From contig NZ_JAAMPJ010000009.1 in the NCBI RefSeq assembly GCF_011067745.1, positions 248,001-312,000 on the forward strand: a stretch of 64,000 nucleotides of DNA, in the 5' to 3' direction. Source of the stretch: Lentzea alba (GTDB taxonomy: Bacteria; Actinomycetota; Actinomycetes; Mycobacteriales; Pseudonocardiaceae). The position numbers and the translations under genes were made by a program. This document shows positions 17,274 to 27,900 of the stretch, one piece after another; position 1 is the stretch's first letter; each line of letters opens with the position of its first letter. The notes beneath the pieces were generated by a model. The model saw only the letters and a list, made by a program, of their open reading frames with translations, made no database searches and was not told the DNA's origin.

Positions 17274-18505
17274 CGTTCCTCCCGGCCGTACCTGCCGAGC
17301 ACGACGACGGCGTTGTCGCCGCCGAAGGCGAACCCGTTGTTCTGCACCACGTCCACCCGAGCGGGGCGAGCCACGTTCGGCACGCAGTCGACGTCGCAGG
17401 CCGGATCGGTCTGCCGGTGGTTGATCGTCGGCGGGATGAACTCCTCGGTCATCGCCAGCGCGCACGCGATGGCCGCGAGGGCACTCGCGGCGCCCATCGT
17501 GTGGCCCAGCATCGACTTGAGCGAGACCACCGGAGGCGTGCGATCGCCGTAGACGTCCCGGATCGCGTCGCACTCGGTGATGTCGTTGAGCTGGGTGCCG
17601 GTGCCGTGGGCGGAGATGAACCCGACCTCTTCCGGTTTCACCCCGGCGTCCTCCAGCGCGAGCCGCATGCAGCGCCCGACGCTCGCCCGGGAGGGTGCGA
17701 CGGGATGTTCGCCGTCGCAGTTCAACCCGTAGCCGAGCACCTCGGCGTGGACGCGGGCCCCGCGGGCGGCCGCGTGCTCGGCGCTTTCGAGCAGCAGCAC
17801 ACCGGCTCCCTCGCCGGTGACGATGCCGCGCCGTTCCGCGTCGAACGGACGGCACGCGTCCGGGGCGACCAACCCGAGCCGGTGGAACGCGGCGAACGTC
17901 TTGCGGCTCACCGCGTCCGAACCGCCGCACAGCACGTAGTCGGCGAGGCCCAGCCGGATCGCGTCCAGCCCTTCACCGATGGCGTAGTTGCCCGCCGAAC
18001 ACGCGGTTCCGATCACCCGTGCGTCGACATCGGACAGTCCGAGCTCCCGCGCGACCGAGGTCGCGATGGTCTGCGGCGGCACCCGGCGAGCCAGTTCCGG
18101 ACGCATGCGGTCCGGCCCCTCCCGCACGTCCGCCGCGGTCAGCTCGTCGACGTCCTGCGACTCGCCGTTCGTCGTGCCGATGGTGACGAGTCCCCTGCAC
18201 CGCGCCAGCGTCTCCGGTTCGAGCCCGGCGTCCTGCACGGCCATCCTCGCCGCGGCGGCGGCGAACTGCGCGGCCCGTCCCAGCCGGGCTGGATCCAGCG
18301 TGCGGATCCAGTCGCCCGGGACGAAGCCGCGCACCTCGCACACGATCTCCGAGGGAAACCCCGTGGTGTCGAACGAGGTCGCCGGAGCGGCCGCACTGCG
18401 GCCGGCCCGCAACGCGTCCGCGAACTCGCGCAGTCCGACACCGATGCCGGACACGGCACCCATGCCGGTCACCACCACGCGGCGCCCGGCGACCGGGGCC
18501 GTCAC
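17270..18505 (-). CDS. Type II beta-ketoacyl synthase (KS-alpha)
   Basis: 411 residues from GTG 18505, overlapping the ACP stop (GTGA). It has the full catalytic triad of a condensing enzyme: Cys in GTACSAGNYA, His in ISAHGTGTQLND and His in SMLGHTMGAA. Length and fold match FabF-type KS-alpha. It lies between the ACP and a Cys-less KS, the usual KS-CLF order. With KR, two dehydratases and no aromatase or cyclase nearby, the set looks like a highly reducing type II PKS that makes conjugated or unsaturated chains rather than aromatic rings. Confidence 0.93.
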   Translation of the reverse strand: MTAPVAGRRVVVTGMGAVSGIGVGLREFADALRAGRSAAAPATSFDTTGFPSEIVCEVRGFVPGDWIRTLDPARLGRAAQFAAAAARMAVQDAGLEPETLARCRGLVTIGTTNGESQDVDELTAADVREGPDRMRPELARRVPPQTIATSVARELGLSDVDARVIGTACSAGNYAIGEGLDAIRLGLADYVLCGGSDAVSRKTFAAFHRLGLVAPDACRPFDAERRGIVTGEGAGVLLLESAEHAAARGARVHAEVLGYGLNCDGEHPVAPSRASVGRCMRLALEDAGVKPEEVGFISAHGTGTQLNDITECDAIRDVYGDRTPPVVSLKSMLGHTMGAASALAAIACALAMTEEFIPPTINHRQTDPACDVDCVPNVARPARVDVVQNNGFAFGGDNAVVVLGRYGREER

Positions 18506-18780
18506 CGGCTCGCCGCGTTCTCGTCAACAGGCCAGCCGGCGACCTCCGCCACGAGCTCGTAGACGGCTCCGACGCTGGTCATGCGGCGGATCGACTCCGG
18601 CTCGATCTCGATCTCGAACTCGGTCTCCAGCGCGGCCAGCAGGTCGATCGCGTTGAGCGAGTCGACGCCGAGGTCCTCGACGAAGTCCGTCTCGTCGTTC
18701 ATCTGGTCCGGTGCGACCTCGAACGAGGCACAGGCCAGCTGCTTGATCCTGCTCTTGCGGTCACTGATCAACGTGCTCAT
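18502..18780 (-). CDS. Acyl carrier protein
   Basis: 92 residues from ATG 18780. It has the phosphopantetheine site Ser in DLGVDSLNAIDLLAALE at about residue 40 and the acidic composition normal for ACPs. It starts one base after the SbnA-like stop and overlaps the KS downstream. It is the only free-standing carrier protein in the window, so it should carry the growing polyketide and present the finished acyl chain to the free condensation domain. Confidence 0.95.
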   Translation of the reverse strand: MSTLISDRKSRIKQLACASFEVAPDQMNDETDFVEDLGVDSLNAIDLLAALETEFEIEIEPESIRRMTSVGAVYELVAEVAGWPVDENAASR

Positions 18781-18781
18781 C

Positions 18782-19729
18782 TCATGTCCAATCCGTTGCG
18801 TAGTTGGTGTGCAACCAGTTCTCGTCGTAGACGGAACCGAGGTAGCGCTCCCCCAGATCAGGTGCGATCAACACCGCGGTCGGGTGTTCACGCCGGTCGT
18901 GCCCGGCCAGCCAGCGCAGTGCACCGGCGACGACCGTGCCGGTGGAACCACCGAAGAGGAAGCCGTGCGCGGCGAGCCGGTGGCAGGCCCGGATCGCGTC
19001 CGGCTCGGCCACGTGCACGACGTCGTCCACAAAGGACGGATCGAGGATCTCCGGACGCCGGCTGGTGCCGAGGCCCGGGATCAACCGGCGTGCGGGTTCC
19101 TGGCCGAACGTCACCGATCCCACCGCGTCGACCGCGACCACGGTGACCGGCAGGCCCTCGTCGCGGAAGAACCGGGCGCAGCCCATCAGGGTCCCGGTGG
19201 TCCCCGCTCCGACGAACAACAGGCCCAGATCGGGGAACTGCTTGAGGATCTGCGGCGCGGTGGTCGTGTAGTGCGCCCTCCAGTTGCCCTCGTTCGCGTA
19301 CTGGTTCAGCCACACGTACGAGTCGTCGCCGGCACACAGCTCCCGCACCCGTTCCAGCCTGGCGCCGAGCAGGCCACCCTCCGCGTCCGGGCGGGAGACC
19401 ACCTCCACCCGCGCCCCCAACGCCCGCATCATGCGCACGGCGGGTTCGGTGCACCTGGTGTCGGTGACGCACACGAACCGGTAGCCGCGATGGGCGGCGA
19501 TCATGCTCAGGGCCACGCCGAGGTTGCCCGACGACGACTCCACGAGCGTGTTTCCCGGCCGGAGCAGCCCCGTGGCCTCGGCGGCCTCGACCATGCCGGC
19601 CGCGGCCTTGAGCTTGATCGAACCCGCGAGGTTGAGCCCCTCGCACTTGAGGTGGAGGTGGTGCCCCACAACGCCGTGCAGGTCGACGTACAGATCATCG
19701 ACCGTGAAGGCGTCGGGGGCGGAGATCAC
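18782..19729 (-). CDS. sbnA: SbnA-like PLP-dependent synthase for 2,3-diaminopropionate
   Basis: 315 residues from GTG 19729, overlapping the DAHP-synthase stop (GTGA). It belongs to the cysteine synthase fold: PLP Lys in LAGSIKLKAA, ESSSGNLGVAL for substrate binding, VGAGTTGTLMGCARF as the phosphate-binding glycine loop, and GGSTGTVVAG near the end. With an SbnB-like gene in the operon, the best fit is SbnA, which joins O-phospho-L-serine and L-glutamate. A plain cysteine synthase is less likely given that partner. Length is close to the usual ~325. Confidence 0.88.
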   Translation of the reverse strand: MISAPDAFTVDDLYVDLHGVVGHHLHLKCEGLNLAGSIKLKAAAGMVEAAEATGLLRPGNTLVESSSGNLGVALSMIAAHRGYRFVCVTDTRCTEPAVRMMRALGARVEVVSRPDAEGGLLGARLERVRELCAGDDSYVWLNQYANEGNWRAHYTTTAPQILKQFPDLGLLFVGAGTTGTLMGCARFFRDEGLPVTVVAVDAVGSVTFGQEPARRLIPGLGTSRRPEILDPSFVDDVVHVAEPDAIRACHRLAAHGFLFGGSTGTVVAGALRWLAGHDRREHPTAVLIAPDLGERYLGSVYDENWLHTNYATDWT

Positions 19730-20592
19730 CGGCACGCCCGGCCACCGGCCTCGACCGCGACGGGCACTTCGGCCACGGCGCGGCCGGCCAACCGCGGCAC
19801 GTCCTTCATCAGCGCGGCCAGTTCCGGCATGTCCTCGGGTCCCAGCGCCTGCGGGCCGTCGCACAGCGCCACCTCGGGCACGGGGTGGCACTCGATGATC
19901 AGCCCGTCGGCGCCGACCGCGACGGCCGCCCTGCTCAGCGGCAGCACGAGATCGCGCCGTCCACCGGAGTGCGACGGGTCGACGATGACCGGCAGGTGGG
20001 TCATCTTCTGCACCACCGGCACCGCGCTGATGTCGAGCGTGTTCCTGGTCGCGTTCTCGAACGTGCGGATGCCGCGTTCGCACAACACGATGTTCTCGTT
20101 GCCGGCGGCCGCGATGTACTCGGCGGCCAGCAGCCACTCGTCGATGGTGGCGCTCAGTCCACGCTTGAGCAGCACCGGGCGCCTGGTCGTGCCCACCGCG
20201 CGCAGCAGCGCGAAGTTCTGCATGTTCCTGGCCCCGATCTGGAGCATGTCGGCGTGGTCCGCGACGAGGTCCACGTCGCGCGTGTCGAGCACCTCCGTGA
20301 CGAACGGCACCCCGGTCGCGGCCCGCACGTCGGAGAGGATCCGCAGCCCGGCCGGGCCCAGTCCGTGGAAGGCGTAGGGCGAGGTGCGCGGTTTGAACGC
20401 GCCGCCCCGCAACAGGGAGGCGCCCGCCGAGACCGCCATCTGGGCGGCCTGCAGCGTCTGCTCCGCCGACTCCACCGCACAGGGTCCCGCGATCAGGGTG
20501 AACGTTCCGGGCCCGATCTCCGCCCCTCCCACCTCGACCGTGGACCGCCCGGCCCGTCCGTGCGCGCCCACCAGCTCAATTGGATCGGCCAT
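19726..20592 (-). CDS. 3-deoxy-7-phosphoheptulonate (DAHP) synthase, type I-beta
   Basis: 288 residues from ATG 20592, preceded by AAGGAG. It shows the KDO8PS/DAHPS I-beta core: TLIAGPCAVES, LLRGGAFKPRTSPYAFHGLG, DMLQIGARNMQNFALL, VLLKRGLSATIDEW, ENIVLCERGIRTFE, PVIVDPSHSGGRR and LIIECHP. It has no regulatory ACT or chorismate-mutase extension, so it should not be feedback-inhibited in the usual way. A cluster copy of the first shikimate-pathway enzyme fits the CHC cassette at 36.8-43.8 kb, which starts from shikimate-derived material. Confidence 0.94.
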   Translation of the reverse strand: MADPIELVGAHGRAGRSTVEVGGAEIGPGTFTLIAGPCAVESAEQTLQAAQMAVSAGASLLRGGAFKPRTSPYAFHGLGPAGLRILSDVRAATGVPFVTEVLDTRDVDLVADHADMLQIGARNMQNFALLRAVGTTRRPVLLKRGLSATIDEWLLAAEYIAAAGNENIVLCERGIRTFENATRNTLDISAVPVVQKMTHLPVIVDPSHSGGRRDLVLPLSRAAVAVGADGLIIECHPVPEVALCDGPQALGPEDMPELAALMKDVPRLAGRAVAEVPVAVEAGGRACR

Positions 20593-20660
20593 CACCAGCT
20601 CCTTGACATGTGTCGACGTAGAGCGATCTGTGTGCGGCCGGTCTCGCCCGGCCCTCCGCG
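20593..20660. other. Short gap between exporter and DAHP synthase genes
   Basis: This 68-bp gap is the longest in the large operon. It contains a GGCCGG...CCGGCC inverted repeat around 20636-20653 and the AAGGAG site of the DAHP synthase gene. It could be a weak processing or termination point, or an internal promoter. Confidence 0.25.
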
Positions 20661-21905
20661 TCACGCGGAATCTGACTTCGGTTCCTGGCGAAAGGAGCGC
20701 GTTCCTGGGCTGATCGCGGCGAACAGGACCAGCAGGAACATCACGCCCATGGCGGCGATCACGGTCTGCCGGACGCCGAGGAGGTCGAGCGCGGCACCTC
20801 CGAGTGCCGAACCGACCGCGAGCGGCCCGTAGGCGAGCAGCGTCACGGCACCGGCGATCCGGCCGCGCATGTCCTCCGGCGCCACCCCGAAGAGGTAGGC
20901 GCTGATGGCCACCGCCCACACCCCGGCGGCACCGGCGGACAGGGCGAAGGCGACTCCCAGCACGACTGGCGCGGTCGCGAACGCCACGACGAGCAAAGCG
21001 CACGCCCACAGCAGGTTCGTCGTGATCATGAGGCGCGGCAGCGTGGTCCTGCGCAGCCACCAGGGCGTGCTCAACGCACCGATCACCCCGCCGACTCCGG
21101 CGGAACCGGTGACGAGTGCCGCGACGAACTCCGAGCCACCGTTGCCGCGCACCACGACGAGCACCGCGAGCTGCATGATCGGGAACAGCAGGTTGGTCAC
21201 CGCGATCAGGCCGATCGCGATCCCCGCGAACCGCTGCCCGCGCAACCACCGCAGCGACTCGGCCACCTCCCGCCACACGTTGCCGTGGGGCGTCTGCCGT
21301 TGCGACTGCAGCGGCACCCGGATCCTCAGCAGCATCAGCAACGACAGGACGTGGGTGATCGCGGTGAACAGGAACGGCGCCCAGGCGGACAGCGCGGCGA
21401 ACAACCCGGCACCCGGTTGTCCCAGCAGGCCGGCCGCGCGTTCCCTGGCCTCGTTGCGCGCCGTCGCCGCGCCGATGAACTCCGTTGCGACGACACTCGG
21501 CAGCGCGGCGCGCTCGGCAACCCGGTACACGACCGTGAAGCTGCTTTCGACGAAGCCGAGCACCGCGAGAGGCACCGGGTGCACGCCCTTCATCAGGACG
21601 TACGCAACCACGAGACCGACGACGACAACCCGGCCCACGTCGCAGATGACCATCAGCTTCCTGCGGTCGACGCGGTCCGCGAGCACCCCGGCCGGCAGCT
21701 GCACCACCAGGTACGGCAGCTGCGCGGCCGCGGCCACCAGACCGGACGCCGTCGCCGACCCGGTGGCCCACAACACGATGAGCGGATAGGCGTAGGCGCT
21801 GACCCTGGACCCGAGGAAGGACAACCCGGCGCCTGCCCAGAGCAGCAGGAAGTCCGTGTTCCCCTTCAGTCCCGGCGTGGGCGGCCGGGTCGCCGTCGCG
21901 GTCAT
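20661..21905 (-). CDS. MFS exporter (EntS-like)
   Basis: 414 residues if started at ATG 21905, 8 bp after the NRPS stop. GTG 21923 is an in-frame alternative that overlaps the NRPS end. About 12 hydrophobic segments are visible. The conserved MFS loop LADRVDRRKLMV follows the second segment, with a central cytosolic loop (RVPLQSQRQTPHGNVWREVAESL). It resembles EntS-type exporters of peptide metabolites and siderophores. Placed directly after the NRPS genes, it probably exports the finished product and may give self-resistance. Confidence 0.9.
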   Translation of the reverse strand: MTATATRPPTPGLKGNTDFLLLWAGAGLSFLGSRVSAYAYPLIVLWATGSATASGLVAAAAQLPYLVVQLPAGVLADRVDRRKLMVICDVGRVVVVGLVVAYVLMKGVHPVPLAVLGFVESSFTVVYRVAERAALPSVVATEFIGAATARNEARERAAGLLGQPGAGLFAALSAWAPFLFTAITHVLSLLMLLRIRVPLQSQRQTPHGNVWREVAESLRWLRGQRFAGIAIGLIAVTNLLFPIMQLAVLVVVRGNGGSEFVAALVTGSAGVGGVIGALSTPWWLRRTTLPRLMITTNLLWACALLVVAFATAPVVLGVAFALSAGAAGVWAVAISAYLFGVAPEDMRGRIAGAVTLLAYGPLAVGSALGGAALDLLGVRQTVIAAMGVMFLLVLFAAISPGTRSFRQEPKSDSA

Positions 21906-21912
21906 GGAAGGA

Positions 21913-24900
21913 TCACCGTCCACTGTCTTCTGTGGACAGTTGCCCGATCACCTCGCGCAGCACCGCCGCGAGCTCCGGCACCCGTGCCGCCGCCAGCACG
22001 TCCTCGTGCCCGCCGGACACCCGCCGCACGTCGAGACCGCCGACGGCGAGCTCGGTCCAGTGCTGCACGTACTCGGGGTAGAGGCGGCCGCGCAGCACGC
22101 CGTGCCCGCGCTCCGCGCAGTCGTCCGTCGCCAGCAGGAGAACCGGCGTCTCGATGACCGGGTAGTGGTAGGAGTACATGGCTTTGGTGAGCATCCGCAT
22201 CCGGTTCAGCTGCAACCGCACGGTCTCCCGATCGGACTCGGCGCCGGACAGCCGCGCGAGCCCGAGCAGCACGGCGACCTCGTCGTCCGTCACCGCAGCA
22301 CCGTTCGTCATCAGCTCGACGAGCCGCTCGACGACGGGATCGGTGGTCACGACGCCGGACAGGCCGGCCGGATCACCGGTCGGGTCGACCAGGACCACCG
22401 CCGCCGCAGGGGTGCCCGCCGCGGCCAGTTGCGCGGCCATCTCCCAGGCGAGGGTCGCGGCCGAGGACCAGCCGAGCAGGATCCGCGGACCGTCCGCCAT
22501 CTCACCGATGTAGCGGCCGGCGAGCTCGCGGAGATCGATCGTCCTCTCGCCGAGCGACACCGGTGCCTCGAACGCCGCCACCGCGCAGTCGTCCCCGACG
22601 GCGTCGGCGAGCGGGACGAACCAGTGGGCGCTGCCGCCCTGCGGGTGCACGCAGTACACGGCGGGCTTGCCCTCGCCCGGACGCAGCCACACCAACGCCT
22701 TCTCCTCGTCGGACGCCCCGTCCTGAGCGGCGAGGCCCGCGATCGTCCGATGCGCGAAGACGTCCCGCACGGTCAGCCGGAAACCGTTGGCCCGCATCGC
22801 GGACACCAGTGTCAGCGTGCGGATGGAGTCACCGCCCACGGCGAAGAAGTCGTCCTCGACACCGATCTCGTCGACCCCGAGCACGGTCCGCCACACCTCG
22901 ACGAGACGTGCCTCGGCGGGCGTGCGGGGTGCGACGATCTCCCCCGCCCCCAACGCGCTGCGGTCCGGTGCGGGCAGCGCCTTGCGATCGACCTTCCCGT
23001 TGGCCGTCAACGGCAGCACGGGCAGTTCGACAAGCGCGGACGGCACCAGGTGCTCCGGCAGTGCCGCCGTCAGCAGTCGCCGGATCTCCGCGGGATCGGC
23101 CGGCCCGGCGAAGTAGCCGACGAGACTGCCGGCGTGGACCTTCGCGGCGGCGTCCGTCACGCCGGGGCACGCCCGCAGCGCCGACTCGACCTCACCGAGC
23201 TCCACCCGCTGGCCGCGGATCTTGACCTGGTTGTCGCGCCTGCCGATGAACTCGAGCTGCCCGTCCGTCCGGTACCGCACGCGGTCACCGGTGCGGTACA
23301 TCAGCCCGCCGCCGAAAGGGTCCTCGACGAACGCCTGCGCGGTGCGCTCCGGGTCGTTGAGGTAGCCCCGGCCCACGCCCGCGCCCGCCACGTGCAGCTC
23401 GCCGGGAATGCCGACGGGCACGGGCATGCGGTTGGGGTCGAGCACGTACAACTTGGTGTTGCGAATGGCCTTGCCGATGGGCACGATCGGCCCCTCGATC
23501 GGTGTTGCCGCGTCGAGGAACGCGTGCGTGACGTCGTCGGAGCACTCCGTCGGCCCGTAGGCGTTGACCATCGGCACGTGTGGGAAGAGCGCGAACCACC
23601 GCGTGCACAACTCCGGCGGCAGCGCTTCACCGGTGACCATGAGCCAGCGCAGGGACGTGAGGTCCGGCAGCGGCGCGCCCGCCTCCCAGTCGTCCAATGC
23701 CGCGCGCAGCAACGAGGGAACCACTTCCAGCACCGTCGCGGCCTCGAAGGTCACCGCGCCGAACAGCGCGGCCGGGTCCGCCGCGGCCGACCGGTCCACC
23801 ACGTGCACCGTGCCGCCGACGACGAGCGGGGCGAGCATCTGCCACACCGACACGTCGAAGGTGAGCGGAGCGTTCTGCACCACGATGTCGTCCGCGGTCA
23901 GCGCGAGGTCCTCCACCTTGGCCAGCAGGTGGTTGGCCATGCCGCGCCGGTGCACCATGGCGCCCTTCGGCATGCCGGTCGACCCGGAGGTGTAGATGAC
24001 GTACGCAAGATCGTTCTCGTCCCCGATCGGGGTGGACCACTCCGCCCGCGTGTGCCCCGCCGGCACCATCACCAGCACGTCGACGGGCAGGCCGGCGACC
24101 GCGGCCCTGGCGTGCTCGACGTGCTGCGGAGCCGCCAGCACCACCCGTGCACCGCTGTCGGCCAGAAGCTTGGCCGTCCGCGGCACCGGCGCCGCGGTGT
24201 CGAGCGGGATGTAGGCGCACCCAGCGCCGATCACGCCCAGCACGGCGGAGACGAAACCCACGCCGGAGTCGGCGAGGACCGGCACCACCGAACCGCGCGG
24301 CAGACCGGCGAGCCGGGCGCTGACGACGCTGGCCCGGCCGGCGAGCGTCCGATAGGTCACCCACTCGTCGCGGTCCACCACGGCGATCTTCTCCGGCGTG
24401 CGCTCGGCGAAGTCGCGCACCCGCTCGACCACGCCCCGCGCGCTGAGCTCGCGCTCGGTCCGGTTCCACTGCGCCAGCACCAGAGCGCGCTCGCCGGGCG
24501 GCAGGTAGGTGGCCTGCGCGTCACCGTCGAGATCGGCGATCATCGCTTCGAGCACCGCGCGGAACATCGCCATGAGGCGTTCACCGTTGGCCTTGCTGAG
24601 CACGCTCGTGTTGGTGTGCAACAACAACACGTCGCGCATGTTCGCGATGGTCAACGCGAACTCGTTGGGGCTGTCGTCCATCACGGTGTCGGGCTCGACG
24701 AGGTCGGCGTCGACCACGTGGAAGTCGAGGTAGATGAAGAACGTGTCGATCAGCCGGCCGGTCGCGCCCGCCTCGCGGTGGATCTCCGGCAGCGGGAACC
24801 GGCGGTGCGGCCACAGTTCGACGTGCTTGGCGAAGGTCTGCTTCACCAGATCACGCCACGTCTTCGCGGACCTGTCGTAAGAGAACGGCAGGGTGTTGAG

Positions 24901-27900
24901 GTACATGCCCGCGACCCGGTCGGCGCCGAGCACCTCGGGCCGGGTGTCGCACACCAGTCCGGTGAAGAACTCCTCCGAGTCGGTGAGCGTGCTCATCACC
25001 TTCAGGTAGGCGCTGTGCAGCACGGCCTTGACGGACACGTCCGCGCGCCGGGCGATGTCGCGCAACGAGTCCATGATGTCGCGGCAGGACAGGTCGAGGC
25101 GGTAGCGCTCGGCCGGTTCCTCACCGCGCCACGCCGACGGCAGCTCGAACGCCGGGAACCGGGTGACGACGTCTCGCCAGTACCCTCTGTCCTCAACGGA
25201 GGCGACGGACTTCTGTTCCGCGGCCACGAAATCGGCGTAACGAACGGCGGGCGTCGGTGGCTCGACCGGCGCCGGGCGGCCGGCGCTCAGTTCGAAGTAG
25301 GCCCCGAGCAGCTGCATCAGCAACGAGTGGTAGCTCCAGCCCTCCAGGATCGGGTGGCATTCGGTGATGGACACCCACCAGCCGTCGTCGACGACGTGGG
25401 CGAAGTACCGCAGCAGCGCGGGACGTCCGACGTCGAACCGGCGTTCCCGTTCCTCCAGCGTCCACTGCCGGATGGCCGCCTCCGCCGAGGCCCGGTCCAT
25501 CCCGCGCAGATCACGGGTGCCGATCTCCATCTCGGCGTGCGCGTGCACCACCTGCATCGGCACGGAGAACGCCTCGGGGTGCAACGAGGTGCGCAGGATC
25601 TCGTGCCTGGCCACCAGCAACCGTCCGGCTTCGAGCAGCGCGTCGTAGTCGAAGGTGTTGGGATCCTTGACCTTGAACGAGCTCACGTTGTGGTAGAGGT
25701 TGGTGTCACCGCTGGCCATCATCTCGATCAGCATGATCATCTGCAGCTGCGACATCGGGTAGGCGTCGGTGACGCCCGGCCCCAGCAGCGCCCGGTCCTC
25801 CGGGGAGATCAGCGCGAACCGTTCGACCGGCGGCTCCTCCGGCGCGGGCGCGGTCTGCTGTTCGAGGTGATCGGCGAGCCGCGCGACCGTGCGGTGTTCG
25901 AAGACGTCGCGCACCGAGACCGCGAAACCCTCCGCCCGCAGCGAACCGACGAGCGACACCGCGCGGATCGAGTCCCCGCCGAGGTCGAAGAACCCGTCGT
26001 GCACGCTGACCGTCTCGACGTCCAGCACGTCCCGCCACACCGCGGCCAGCCGCGCCTCGGTGACGGTGCGCGGCGCGACGATCTCGCCACGGGCCCGCAT
26101 CGCGCTCTCGTCCGGTGCCGGCAGTGCCCGCTGGTCCAGCTTTCCGTTGGGCGTCAGCGGGATGGCGCCGATCGTCACGAACGCGGACGGCACCATGTAG
26201 TCGGGCAGCCGGCCGCCGGCCACCGCCCGCAGTTCACCGGGGTCGGGCGCCTCCTCGCCGGCGGGCACGACATACGCCACGAGCCTGCGGTCGCCAGGAG
26301 AGTCCTCGCGCAGCACCACGACCGCCTCACGGACGCCGGGGTGCTCGGCGAGCGCCGCGGTGATCTCACCGAGCTCGATCCGGAACCCGCGCAGCTTCAC
26401 CTGGTGGTCGATGCGGCCGAGGAACTGCAGGCTCCCGTCGGGGAGCCTGCGGGCCAGGTCGCCACTGCGGTACAGCTTCGCGCCGGGGGCGTACGGGTCG
26501 TCGAGGAACCGTTGCGCGGTCAGCTCCGGCCGCTTGAGGTAGCCGCGGGTGACACCGGGACCGCCCACGTGGATCTCGCCGGGCACCCCGATCGGCACCA
26601 GTTCGCCGTGCTGGTCGAGCAAGTGGATGCGCAGGTCGTCGAGCGGGTAGCCGATCGGGTTGCCCGCGTTCGGCGCGAGATCGGTCTCAGTGACGCGGTG
26701 GAACGTCGAGTGCACTGTGGTCTCGGTGATGCCGTACATGTTGACCAGCGCGGGTTCGGCCAGACCGAACCGTGTGATCCACGGCGCGAGATCGGCGAGT
26801 TCGAGCTTCTCGCCCGCGAAGACGACCGCGCGCAACCGGAGACCGGCGAGCCGGCCGGGGTCGTTCTCCGCCAGCGTGACGAGCCCGCGGAACGCCGACG
26901 GCGTTTGCGAGAGGATGGTGACTCCGTTGTCCACCAACAGAGCGCAGAAGTCCTCCGGAGAGCGGGACACGTCGAACGAGACGACGACGAGCTTTCCGCC
27001 GTGCAGCAACGCCCCCCAGAGTTCCCACACCGACACGTCGAACGAGTACGAGTGGAACATCGACCACGCGTCGTGCTCGTCGAACCCGAAGTACCGGTCA
27101 CTTGAGGTGAACAGGCGCAACACGTTGGCGTGCGTGACGCAGACACCCTTGGGACGCCCGGTGGAGCCCGACGTGTAGATCACGTAGGCCAGGTCGTCCG
27201 GGGTGCTCACCACCTCGGGATCGGTGTCCGGCCGCGCGGCCAGCGCGTCGGCGTCGGTGTCGACCACCACCACGAGTCCGGAGTGGACGGCGGCGAGCGC
27301 GGGCAGGTGCCGCGAGGTCGTCACGACGACCTCGACCTCCGCGTCGGCGAGCATGAACCCGAGCCGGTCGGCCGGGTAGGCAGGGTCGAGCGGCAGGTAA
27401 CCGGCACCCGACTTGGTCACGCCGAGCAGCGCGGGCACCAGCTCACCGTCGCGATCGAGGCAGACACCGACGAGCTTGCCGGGACCGGCGCCCAGCTCCA
27501 GGAGGTGGTGGGCGAGCCGGTTCGCCCGCGCGTTCAGCTCCGCGTACGACAGCACCTCGCCCTCGAACGCGACGGCCGGCGCGTCAGGGGTCCTCGCGAC
27601 CTGCTCGGCGAACACCTCGTGCAGACAACGGTCCGGCAGCGGCACCTGCACACCGGAGCCGCTCGTCAACAGCTCGCGTTCCGCCTCGCCGAGCAGGTCG
27701 AGCGAACGCACCGACGCCTCCGGTGCGGCGGCGATCGCGTCCAGCAGGCGGACGAAGTGGTCCGCCATGCGCGTGATCGTCTCCGCGGTGAAGAGATCGG
27801 TCGCGTACTCGAACACCGCGCCGATCGAGCCGTCGGGCAGCTCGGCGAGCCTCAGCCCGAGGTCGACCTTCGCGACGTTCCAGGCCAGGTCGGCGTGCTC

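Noticed and set aside
13395-19729. Staphyloferrin B-type siderophore locus based on sbnA/sbnB
   Set aside because: No NIS synthetases or other sbn genes are present; the pair is better explained as Dap supply for the NRPS.
21856-27105. Very long plus-strand open frame opposite the terminal NRPS
   Set aside because: It is the antisense shadow of the NRPS, with Arg/His/Pro-rich sequence and no domains; long antisense frames are common in high-GC DNA.
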